From assembly GCA_964057225.1 (NCBI GenBank), contig OZ059896.1, positions 15,698,501 through 15,762,500 of the forward strand: a stretch of DNA of 64,000 bases, in the 5' to 3' direction. This document shows positions 13,201 to 25,400 of this stretch, piece by piece. Under the pieces are notes generated by a model. That model was not told the origin of the DNA, did not search any database, and was given only the letters and a program-made list of their open reading frames with translations. The DNA is from Auanema rhodensis (taxonomy: Eukaryota; Nematoda; Chromadorea; Rhabditida; Rhabditidae). Both the position numbers and the translations under genes were made by a program. Numbering within the stretch: position 1 is the first letter of the stretch; each line of letters starts with the position of its first letter.

Positions 13201-16200
13201 TCTGAAACATTTGTATTGTTATGTAAATAAAATTTATGAATTCAACAGATTTAATCTCTTCTTCAGTTAATTCTTTGGACTCGAACATCTTTTGAATATT
13301 ACCAAGAGTTTTACTCATATATTCAAATGATTTTTGACTTGTTAGCGATTGAACAACAATGTCTGGAACACAAATATCTTATCAGAATAATTGTAACCAG
13401 ATCAAAACCTAAACTCGTTTCAGCAAATTCAGCCGATGGATAGATTTTAGCACCATTTATTAGGATTCCATATGTTTCATTTCTAATCAGTATACCTGAC
13501 TCTACATCTATACTTCCAGACTCGAATTCGAGTCGACTCCTATAAGTCAAATTGAGATTTTCCTTCGAAAAATGAATATAATCTAACCAGTCATGTGATT
13601 CTGAATACTTTGAGTACATATATGAAGAAATTGTGAGAAAGTTCAATGAATCATAAACTTCCAGCTTTACATGAATATCATATAAAATGATATGATTAAC
13701 ATCATTTTCCCATAAAATCATATATGTATCATATAGCTCTACTGTCCAAATCCCTGATAGTTCTAAGGTGTCGTCTAGTAAAACCTAAATGAACGAATAG
13801 ATTTTATATGAAAAATTCTCTTTCATTACATTTCCTTTAACCACAACATTTTGATGATTTTGAAGATTTCTCTTTATTTCTTCAAAAGATTTTGGGAACT
13901 CAATCGAGAAAGAAGTCATTTTTATATTTTGATAACTGCGAGATATTTCAGGTAAGCGTGAATCTAAATTGTAAATTTAAAACAACTTGTTTGATGAGCA
14001 CGAAATACTTGGTAAACGGGTGGAAACAGTTGGCGGGAAGTATGTAGAAGATTCGATAAAGATTGTGTGGTATCCTGTAAGATTTGAATTCAACCAAGTG
14101 AGATCTACATCTGGAATAAATAGAGTTAGCAGATTATTATACAATAAACATGCTTTCAAAAATCAATATTGAATCAAACATTTGAAGAATTCGAGGATTA
14201 ATTGGCAAGCATTCGATTACACTACCAGTTATGGTAAATGATCCTGATTTTCCACGAGATTTTAAAAAATTGAAATAGCCATTACTACAATTGCTAATTA
14301 TTGATTTTTAATAAATGAAAAAATAGAAAAACCTTAACTTTATTGAATAATTCACTTCAGAGAATAATATTTGAAATATTAAATTAAAAACTGGTGTCTT
14401 AATACCGTTTTTCATATTAGAAAACGTGGAATTTGCAATCTAAATCTGATTAATATTGTTTTATCTTTTCTCTTACATTGATTGTTATAGTTAATTCATA
14501 TACAGGTAAGATTCCACTAATTGTAACATCTTTACTTTTCTTTTTGAATTGGTTTTCTGAAGTCTTCGATACATTCCAAAGCTTGAAACCACTTGAACTC
14601 TCAACCATATTATCCATGTTTATCTGAAATTCACAAGAATTCTTATATAACGAGATGAAAAACAAGCCGTTGTTTCATTGAATAAATCAACTGTCCAACT
14701 ATCTCTGATCAATATTCGAGATTGATAAAAGGATTGATATGCTGTTATGTTGATAGATGTATCATAAACGCCATTCATATGGATAGTAGTAGTCGGTGAA
14801 CTTTGAATAAGAGTAAGTTCCACACTTGGACTTAGTGACAGCCCTGCTTGAATATATCCATAGAACCATAAAGTGTTATTTCTCACCGAAATCTAATAAT
14901 CTATCGTGTTTCTTTTTTCTAATAAAATTAATAAATAATACCATTCCATCTGATATAACATATGTATTTCCATTACTATGTATAATTCCATATGGAAGTG
15001 CATACGATCCTACGAATTCTGATATATCCTTAATCAACAAAATAATTACAAAATTTGAAGTTTGCTATAGCTGGTTAGAGAGTGAACCAGTGCTTGTAGA
15101 TCACCTTTATCAAATCAATATGAAAACCATTGCTGAAATCTAAAGAATCCAAGAGATAATTCAGTGTTGTTAACAATGTATCATATGACTGGATTTCAAC
15201 ATTACTAAGAACTTCAAATATTTCTTCCAATTTCTACAAGTATATCCGAAAAATAGAAAAAGAAAAACATAAAACTAACTTTAGACCATATTTCGTTAGA
15301 TTTCAGAAATGTTTCTTGAAGTTCTGCAAGAGTATTATTCATTTTTGCTCCATTTGAGTTCTAAATTTCTAATTAAATCCAAATAGAATAATAAATCTGA
15401 TAGCTAACCACTAACAAATGTTTCATCAACGATAATGTCGAATCTTCCTTTAATAAAAATAAAAATATACCATCTTATCGTGTTATATTACCTGCTTCAA
15501 ATATTCAAATCCTAGAAAATCAGTGTAAAAACTAGAACGAAGAATAGTTAATTCAGCTATTTTCGTATTAAGGATACTGAAATATGGATCAGGACTTTTT
15601 GCAAATGCCGATATCGTTGAAAGACTTTTCGTTGTCATTTCCTCAGGAAATTCCGAAGACACAAACATTTCAATTGGTTCAATGGTTGCGACAGTCGGAA
15701 TACTGTTCAAATCGGATGGATTATAAGTGGATGAAATAATTTGAGAATTATGATCATAATAGATGGATGAACTTGAAGAAACTATTCTATTCGTTATACA
15801 AGGAGATTTCGAGGTAAGTGTAGAAGAAATTGATCTTAATAATGTAGGTGATGAAGATTGGATTGATGATGTTGGAGAAAACATAGAGATATTTCCAATT
15901 AATGAACTTCTAAAATCATTTGGCAAATAAGTATTGAACAAAGTAGTTTTCATTTGTTTTGTTGAGCGTTTAGTTGATGTTACTAGAGTAGTAGAGCTTT
16001 TCGTTGATGTTGCTAGAGTAGTGGAGTTTTTCGCTGCTGTTGGTACTGAAGTTGAGCTTTTCGTTGATATTGCAAGAGTAGTGGAGCTTTTCCTTTCTGT
16101 TGGTACTGAAGTTGAGCTTTGCGTTGATGTTGCTAGAGTAGTGGAGCTTCTCGTAGATGTTGCAATAGTGGAGCTTTTCGTTGCTGTTGGTACTGAAGTT

Positions 16201-17815
16201 GAGGTTTTCGGTAATATTGTTGGAGTAGCGGAGCTTTTCGTTGCTGTTGAAACTGAAGTTGAGGTTTTCCTTGATGTTGTTAGAGCAGTGGTGCTTTTCG
16301 TTGCTGTTGATACTGAAGTTGAGGTTTTCGATAATATTGTTGGAGTAGCGGAGCTTTTCGTTGCTGTTGATACTGAAGTTGAGCTTTTCCTTGATGTTGT
16401 TAGAGCAGTGGAGCTTTTCGTTGCTGTTGATACTGAAGTTGAGGTTTTCGGTAATATTGTTGCAATAGTGGAGCTTTTCGTTGCTGTTGATACTGAAGTT
16501 GAGCTTTTCGTTGCTGTTGGTACTGAAGTTGAGCTTTTCGTTGCTGTTGGTACTGAAGTTGAGCTTCTCGTTGATGTTGCAATAGTCGAGCTTTTCATTT
16601 CTGTTGGTACTGAAGTTGAGGTTTTCCTTAATGTTATTAGAGCAGTGGAGCTTTTCCTTTCTGTTGGTACTGAAGTTGAGCTTCTCGTTGATGTTGCTAC
16701 AGTACTAGAGCGTTTCGTCATTGTTGGAACAGTAGTAGAGCCTTTCGTCGTTGTTGGAATCGAAGTGGAATGTTTCGTCATTGTTGGAACAGTAGTAGAG
16801 CCTTTCGTCGTTGTTGGAATCGAAGTTGATCGTTTCGTCGTTGCTGTTACCGAAGTGGATCGTTTCGTCATTGTTGGTACAGTAGTAGAGCCTTTCGTCG
16901 TTGTTGTCGGTATCGAAGTTGATCGTTTCGTCGTTGCTGTTACCGAAGTTGATCGTTTCGTCGTTGTTGGTATGGAAGTAGATAGTTTCGTCGTTGTTGG
17001 AATCGAAGTTGATCGTTTCGTCGGTGCTGTTACCGAAGTTGATCGTTTCGTCGTTGTTGTCGGTACCGAAGTAGAACGTTTCGTCGTTGTTGTTGGAACG
17101 ATAGGTATAGTAAGATCGACGAAAGGGTTACCTTAACATATAAAATAAATAAATTTTAGAGTAAATATAATATACAGTATGAAGTGATACTTGAACAGAA
17201 ACCAACACTATATTTGTTTCCATCTATAAAGGCATCTCCAGCAATGCGCATGTTTGGAAACATCCTAAATGTTTTTCCATCTTTTTCATAAAACACTGTA
17301 AAAATATTAAACGCATAATTACATTTTTTGACCTAAATTTAAGAATTTAAAAAGAATGAAAGCTTTAAAAACCGAAGCGATGGGTTTCAAATTTAAAATT
17401 TGAGATCTTGTCATGTTTTGATATTCTCTAATTTTTAACATATTCTGCTGCTTTTCTGTTAGCCCATAATTGACTTGGGTTACATTCCCTATACATTCCT
17501 ACAATAGAATTTTAAATTAAAGCATAAATTGGAAGCTTAACATCGTCTTGAGCTGAAAATATTTTTTAAATGAAAAACTTTACTATTTTTTCTTTTTACC
17601 GATATCTTGTTCCGTAGCATATCCATAGATTCGTCGAGGCATCGGATATGTAGGTGTGTATTGAACTTCTAAAATAATTTTTATATTTTCATTTTTACAG
17701 ATATCATTATCACCATTGCATTTCAAAGAATATATCTGAAAAGAATCAAAATTAATAATAAATTTAAGAAGAAACTCACAAGTAAAAGTAGAAAAGCCCA
17801 GCCACATATTTGCAT
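7235..17815 (-). CDS. lov-1-like: LOV-1/polycystin-1-like receptor-channel protein, copy B (complete)
   Basis: Predicted multi-pass membrane protein, roughly 2500 residues by estimate. Domains in order: signal peptide (exon 17780-17815, MQICGWAFLLLL); short N-terminal exons (17600-17735 and about 17300); mucin exon 15492-17131; ectodomain exons to about 11700; GPS with CESTHLTSFSV (HLT codons 11506-11514); first membrane helix about 11300-11400; PLAT about 10740-11260, including FTGFRQFSS and LRLWVDQMG; membrane segments 10100-10560 and 9540-10030; polycystin domain 8690-9480, with NYEGGGYIVSL and, across a 48-nt intron, WIDE/NTRAIMVE; S3-S5 about 8000-8400; pore exons 7746-7837 and 7552-7703, with SLQTLVSSLLGK and VILNVFVMIIMYEFED; tail 7404-7505 and 7235-7361. 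Introns mostly 40-50 nt and phases agree where checked. In C. elegans, LOV-1 works with PKD-2 in male sensory neurons; that role here is inference. The boundaries of some ectodomain exons are uncertain. Confidence 0.88.
15949..17109 (-). repeat. Mucin-like VNTR of copy B
   Basis: Same repeat family as copy A, 120 bp longer, equal to four 30-nt units or two 60-nt pairs. The extra material sits in the middle of the array (about 16250-16390), where PKTSTSVSTATK-type and SRKTSTSVSTAT-type units alternate. Confidence 0.88.
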
Positions 17816-17830
17816 GATGACACACAGCAA

Positions 17831-18446
17831 CTGAAGATTGGTTACTACGACAGCTAATTTCAGTTTTCATATTAGATTGTGTTACCTGGATATACATACT
17901 TAGCTAATAGCATTAGTCAAGACAACTATTGTACAGCAAAGAACATGTAAATCATAGTTTGTAAACAAAATAATGAACATAACAGGTGTGTCTGTTGTTT
18001 TATAACAAATTGACAGAACTATTCTCTTATTGGCTAAATTCAAATGCAAATTTCAAAATTTTGAAATTAACCAATGAGCGAATGCTAATATGAAATGATT
18101 ATATCACATCATAATTATTATTGTTTATTTGTTGTTAATATTGAAAATATAATTGATCACCTTAAAAATAAATATTTCGGTTCTATTATAATATTTATAA
18201 TTCAATATTATTGATTTACATTAAGTTTTCAAATAAAGAAACAATCTTTATTTGGAAATACTGTAGTGACCATGTCACTCTTCAATATATCAAAATGTTT
18301 CATATTGAAGGTCAAATAGAGGAGATATATAAGGAATTTAAATATTCTGAAAATATGAATACGGTAAGAAACATTCATATTGTAAGTTTTACTTTATTTA
18401 TAAAATTTATTAAAAATAAAATTTCTTTATATTTATAGGTTTTAAT
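17831..18446. promoter_or_regulatory. Divergent promoter region, unit 2
   Basis: Same layout as unit 1, between LOV-1-like B and Thr2, with ATTGG at 18029-18033 and CCAAT at 18071-18075. The sequence between the boxes reads TTTCAAAATTTTGAAATT, closer to a perfect palindrome than in unit 1. Confidence 0.5.
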
Positions 18447-19071
18447 ATGATTAATATTATTTTATTTCTTATTCACATTCAGTACAGTATTCAATGTATG
18501 CCAACAAATTCTGATATGGGTTTGTCATTAAAGAATTCTTGAAATATTTGTCCAAAGATTTATTTAGAAACAACGACTATTCGTTATACTACAACAGTAT
18601 CAGGTAATAAATGTTTCATAACGATTAGTTTTTGTTAATTTGATTTCAGTAAATCATATTCTATAAATCTGATATATGGGGGTTTTTATCCTCTTATGTA
18701 TTAGATATTATTACAATTACTATTTTCAGGAAAAGAAACAACCTTATACATGACCACAACTGACAGTCAATTGACTACAAATGAGCACCTCTGGACTACA
18801 ACTAGTTACTGGTAATCAACAACGCATATTGATCAAACTTCTTCTATTTATGATACTTCAACATCAGGTTATTCTTAGTTTTACTATTGAACAAATAATT
18901 CTTGTAGTTTCATTTGAATGTATTAATTTGGAAAATCTTGTCAATGATTTGGATTCTTTTTTTCAGGTGAATGATGATATGCCCGGGTCGCTACTACATA
19001 TTCGATGTTTTTATGAGAAATGGCATTTTGAAGATAGAAAGATTACTGGTATTGGTTGTGAGAAGGTTTGA
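18447..19071 (+). pseudogene. Thr-rich secreted protein, copy Thr2, premature stop
   Basis: Same structure as Thr1 shifted by 12174 bp (exons 18447-18519, 18568-18603, 18730-18867 and 18908-19071). In exon 3 the codon after TAC TGG is TAA at 18813-18815 where the other copies have CAA. This truncates the protein before the Cys module, leaving only the signal peptide and part of the Thr-rich region. Other splice sites are intact. Confidence 0.65.
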
Positions 19072-19408
19072 ACCAGTAGGGAAAGATAAAAAGTTTTTCA
19101 AAATCTTTTATTTCATAATTTCGTTCCAAATGTTGTAACATGTAATGGTGACGATGATACCAGCGATATTAGTAATTGGTCTTAGGTGGAACAGAGATTG
19201 CTTATTATTCATTAAATCTTAAGATAATACCTTTGACTGAAAAGACTCACAACATCGATAGTTGATAACTTGATTGATGCAACTTCTATTGATATATTAG
19301 TTAGAATTAAGCATAATGATTAGATGTAATACATTGATCATCTGTTGTTTCAACATCATCATATGAACAAGTTCATCAATCAAGTTTATTATAAATGAAT
19401 ACTAAATT

Positions 19409-22400
19409 TCAATTTTTTGCAGCCGTCTGTGTGATTTGTGAGAAGAAGAGTTGTGTTCCTTGCTCGTACTGTTTCATCCATATATCTTTCGTATTAATTT
19501 TTGAATTCGATATTTTCTTTGTCAACTCATACGTCTGAATAATTTTATATTTTTCGTTGATTGTAGTAAAGTTGAACCTGGTTAATGAAGTCCTTCAAAA
19601 ATAGTTGATCCAATACTAAACTGGGAATATCATGTGCATTATCATGACAGCGTTGGCAGATACCAAGCGAAGATTTAACCTGAAATATACTGTGATATCT
19701 TTCTTCTTAACTATTATATAATTACCTTAAAGCATATATGTCCTACTAAATCATAATCAATTGCTAAACGTTCAGGATTAGACCGAATATCTTCAAATTC
19801 ATACATTATAATCATTACAAATACATTCAAAATAACAATTGTTCCAATCATCATGAAAAGTACAAAGTAAGCTGATCCTAAAATATAAAAATGCTTTTCA
19901 ATATTGGATATCGTTTAACCTAATATAGAGGTGTCATATACTTTTCCACCAGCAACTTTACCCAGAAGAGAAGAAACAAGTGTTTGAAGAGAAACAAAAT
20001 ACGAATGATAACTGAAAACGCGTATATCAAATCTCTTTTCAATCAAATTTCTTTTACTTTTCTAATTTATTGCTCAATAAGTGAAGTATAGAGATCACAA
20101 ATGTATTCAGAAAACAGGTGAAGAAGAGTCCAAAGTCGAATACTTGAGAAGAAGCACTGCTCAACGTATCGGCTAAGGCTGATATTCGATGATTTTGCCT
20201 GAAAATTGGAAATTGAAAGCCATCAGTGGAACGTTTACCTCAGAATTTTTATAAACTTGAATGAAATAAAGAAGACAATTGTAGCAAATATATATGTAAA
20301 CGCAAGTTCTAAATCACGTTGTTTAGTTAAATTAATGAAAATATTTCCATTTGTTGTGACAAATCGTTCAGTAATCTGAAAATTCAAAATTGAATCAAGG
20401 TATATACATAGAGTACTAGATACCTCAGAAGCATTAATGCTTTTCATAATGAATATATAAACTGTTGAAATTCCTAATAAACTAACGAGTAAATCAGTAA
20501 ATTCCCAAAAGTTATAGGATCTAAAGAAGGAATTTAGATAATTCCCATGAAACATTGAATTTGACAAACCCAATCAAGACGTGTTTCAATAGTTTAAATG
20601 GATTTCCAATAGAACTTCTCTTGATAAACGTTCGTCTATCGGATACTAATTGGATGATTTCGTACAGAAACTTGATTATACAGTATAACAAGTAGAATAT
20701 CTGGAGAAATACTCTTTGTTTTCTTAAAAAGTAAACAAACCAACCTCTAGTAAAGTTTTGAGTTCACCATCATCCTCATTTCGGTAAATACGAATGGTTT
20801 CTATCCATACAGTTGGATGAAAAAATCCTAAACAAGCTATGATTAGAGACTAATAGATGATTTTCAATTTGAACCTTCTTCTGGAATTTCCACGAGAAGT
20901 TGAATTACTGAGAAATAATTTATCTGAGCATTATAACAAGAAATTTCTACCATGATAGCTCTTGTATTCTGCAAATATAGAATATGATGATATGAAGAGA
21001 TACTGAAGATGTCCACTTCATCAATCCAGCATTCATTGTTCAACTGGGAAAAACGTTTTCTGAGACTTTCTGAAGAACCTTGTAGAGATACTATGTAACC
21101 ACCACCTTCATAATTTCCAAATAATCCCATCAAACGTGGATCTAAATGCACATAACTAGACAGATGAATACTTAGCTGTCGGAATACTTCCTGTTTCTTC
21201 TGAAGATGAATGAGTAAAGCCTTTACCCAATACGTTGTTCTCTGACTTCCAACGTGCAACTTGTGATGAACAACTTGAATTTCGCAGTTTTCCAACTCTA
21301 TTGGATAAGGAGTTGAAGGTTTGGAGATTGTTGTGATCAATCACACTGGTAGTTGAACGAATTTGTCTGATGATACCATAACCCATTGAACGTGAAGCCT
21401 TAAAAATAGAAAGATACATCAGAAGCCATTGATTGATGCTACTTTATCATTAAACATCCCCCTCATATCATAAGCTGGATCCCCATCTGACCAAGTTGAA
21501 GTGAGTCCTGTTCATTTGGCTTTCTATTACATAATTGTAATAATTATAAAAACCTGGTGTTAAAGAATCGTTAAGCCATCTCCAAAAGTCGTGCTCATTT
21601 CTTATTTTCAAAAACGAATTGTCAGAATCCGTTTGAAGATTAAACACATATTTCATCTATTTTGATATAACATTCAGTATATTAACTGTTGAAATCTTAC
21701 ATTATTCTGATAGTAAAATCCATACTTATCACGAATCAAGTACATCAAGCTTCCAAGCAATATCAAAGATATGAGCAAGAAAGCAAACTCTTTCATTGTC
21801 TCGAACAATAGTTCTTCTCTATATACCCATGTATATGGCCAACGTTGTTGCATTTCCTTTACCTTAATCGATTATCACGAGAAACTTGTAGCTTTATTAT
21901 ATCCGAATTCCTTCTTCCTGTGTCATCATGTTGTTCTTGCGACAAAATTGGCTCTGAAATGCTGATGTGAGTTTGCTTTTGGAGAATTTGGTAAACGTTT
22001 CGTCTGCGAATTTCGAAGATTTAAAAGGAAAAGTTCTATTTTAGAAACAAAAGCATAGATTAATCCATTTCTTTCATGAACACATGCTAGAAGAATAACC
22101 TGAAAATATTTGTTTCAACTTGTTTCAACATAGAAATTGTACTTTGATCGGTTCCATTAGGAAAATCCATATAACAATGATTATCAAGAATTGCTTTGTT
22201 ACCGTATTAGATTGATGTTCCGTTAATGATAAAGATTTCTGAGATATATTTGGATTAATTTCCAAATTTTCAAAAAAAACTTACAGTAATATTAAAAATA
22301 AATAGAATAAGAAGAATAGTTCGAATGAATAGCATTAGTATTAGTTTCATTATAGGATTCATATATGACATTGGAACTTTGAAGTTTTCTTTCATTTTCT

Positions 22401-25400
22401 TGAAACTATTGATTTCGTTATGTTCATGTATTGTCAAAATTCTTCTAAATAACAATATAATTGAGAAAAATGATATATGCAACGTTAGTACTTCCATAAA
22501 AATAGAATAAGCTGATTCATGGTAGTTAAGATACATGATAAGACTACGGCTATCACGATCTGAAAATTTTAGTTGAAAATCGTTTTCTAACAAACATTCA
22601 CATTGATCATAAGAGAATCAGTTGGATTAGCAGTCAAATATTGAGAAATACATAGAAGTATTGAAGTTAATATTGAAAATGAATACCATAGTGAGATTAC
22701 TTGTATATTTCTTCCAAATCTTCCGTTTGAACTTTCTAAAATAAGTTTCATTTTTATATTTTCATATACGTATGCATATACCAAAGAAAATTGCTAAAAA
22801 ACTAATATTTTCAGTCAACTGATGTAAACATAAGAAGTCGGAAAAATAATATTTTGATCCTTTTTCTTGAACTAAACATTCCACCTTAATATCAGCCTAG
22901 TCACTATAGTTACTAGGAAATTTAAAAAACTTGGCTCTTGTAATGTGTTCCTAACCAGCATCCTACTGGAAACGAGAATGTTTCTCGAGTTTGTACGTCG
23001 AATATTAAGATTTTTGAACAAAACCATTCCTCCGTCTTACCAGTACCCATCTGATCAACCCATAAGCGAAGATACTTGATATGTCCGAGACAACTTGACA
23101 TTTTGATGAAAGCTATTTGAAAACAAAAGAAAATACTTCGAAGTAGTCAGCAGATATCTGGAATAGGATCCCCATTTGAACCTGATTTCATCATTCTTCC
23201 TTGACTTTTCGTCAATTTCCAGCCTTCTGGCCATTTCCGATGATATTTTTCCCGTCAAATTGAAGCAAATCTTTAAACTTTTCGTTGTTTTGAAAACTAA
23301 ATTACATTGAATACTTGAGAATTTGTAGACGAAAATTGTCGGAAACCAGTAAAAACAGTTAGAATATACATGTAAGTATGATCCGGTCGATTATCATCAA
23401 GGTAGTGGATTTTCTTCTAAAATTCAAAAATTAGAGGCTCAATGAAATTTCTACTTCACCTTTTCATTTCTAACTAATGATAAAGATTGATGAATATTAT
23501 AGATGATTATCAGAAAAAATATGTTATAACATATAATTAATACAAATAATTTTATATTTTTCTATAAAAACTTATAATTTAATAATCAAAGTATGAAATC
23601 TTACAGCAATAACATCAACAATATACTCATACGTATTTGTTGTTATAACATCCTGATTAAATATTCCAACAGAGAATGATGTTAAATGAGTTGATTCACA
23701 TAGTACAATCTTCAGATCTGATGTATTAGTTGACTATAATAGAATAAAAGGCATTTATATGTTAAATGTTTAGGATTTAACCGAAATTCCCCAAGATTCC
23801 ATACGATCTGTATGAGAGTTGTAGGAATAACATCCTTTAGTTAAGACTCTAACGTCATGATCCATATTATCTGAAAACATCTCTTAGAAACATTGGTAAC
23901 TTAGTGTCATAAGTCTGAGGAAAGCTTAAGAGGGGAAAGGAGACAACATTTCCTTTCTCTCTTACTTTCAGAAAAACGCCATGTCCTGGAATATCCAAAA
24001 GGTTTATCGTAATCGTTGTATAATACACTTTTGTTTCCAAGCTTCTTGTCGGAAAGTGATCCGAAACCAAAAATAAATAAACCAGTCATGTTCAGTAGTT
24101 CAGAATTCAAAATGTGAAACTGGTTGAAAGCTTGAAGTAAAGAAAGGTATATGTTTCAACTCTTCTGTTACTCTTGTCATTGATATGTTCGAAGAAAAAT
24201 GAATGATCCTCTGCACGAGGCCCCGGAACGGATTGAAAATTCATGAAGAAACATTCGGAAACATTCGATGTTCTTCGTGCAGATGTTGTAACCTTTATGT
24301 GAATGTAACTTTCTAAGAAAGAAAGATCAGAATGAAAACCTGAATAACAAGAGAAGCATTCCATGTTTTTGTTTCAAATGAATTTAAATTCAGAATTTGA
24401 TAATCCTCTAAAGGAGAGTGAGATATAGTAACCAAAGGATCAATATGAACTAAAATAATATAAATTTGGAAAATAAAAGCAAAACACAAGAACCATCTTT
24501 TAGAAGACCTTTTATCTTAATAGGCTTTTTGGTATTCTGAACTCTGCAAGACTTATTATAAGAAAAATATACTGGAAATAGATTTTACTTGATAATCTCC
24601 AAGTTTTCCGTTTTAATTTGAACATCTAAAGTTCCACTATTTATCAAATTATCTATATTATCAATATAATAATATAAATTTTCTTCAAAACAAATGATAT
24701 TTAAGATAAAATTATCTTTAGACGATATCTGTTTGATATTTAAATCATCAAGTTCGGCTGGAAATTTCAACTGAAAATTGAAGTTTTGAAGTATTTATCT
24801 GGATAGTAGGCTCTGACTTCCCAATTCATACAATGATGTTCTCGTTTCAGAACAGAGTTTTCATTCCCTCCTGCTAGTATAAGCTGCCCCCCTTGAGCCT
24901 CTTTAGACTGAAAACCAAAATTATTGAAAAAACTAAAAGCATATGGCCTCATGACTGACATCATAGTAGAATGGAAAACCTTGCGACTCGACTAGTGTCT
25001 CAGCTAACGAATCCATCATACTATTCAAAGTTGAAACCAATTGATTTACCAAATCTTTACTCTAAACCAACATGCATGTGTTATTCAATTAACAAAGAAA
25101 CTGACTATTTGCTTCTGAACAAGACGTGTAGCTTCGAAAGACCATTCTTCATCACTGTATTCTTCAACATATCGTATATCATCTGAAGTTATTTGTCAAA
25201 CCACAGTATTATTCAAACCTTAACCTGGATATTCTGGTAAAGGATTAAATATTTCGTTAAAATTAGTTTTTTCATAGTTCAAATTTCGAGAAACATCACT
25301 GGCTAATGGATTATTCCAATTATTTTTCAATGCTTTCAATATTGATGAAGATACTTCTAATGTTTTCCCTGATATCTGAAACATTTGTATTGTTATGTAA

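Noticed and set aside
16400-16582. Gln-rich minus-strand ORF, and similar Asn/Phe-rich frames in units 3 and 5
   Set aside because: Third reading frame of the same repeats; it lacks splice connections and changes between copies.
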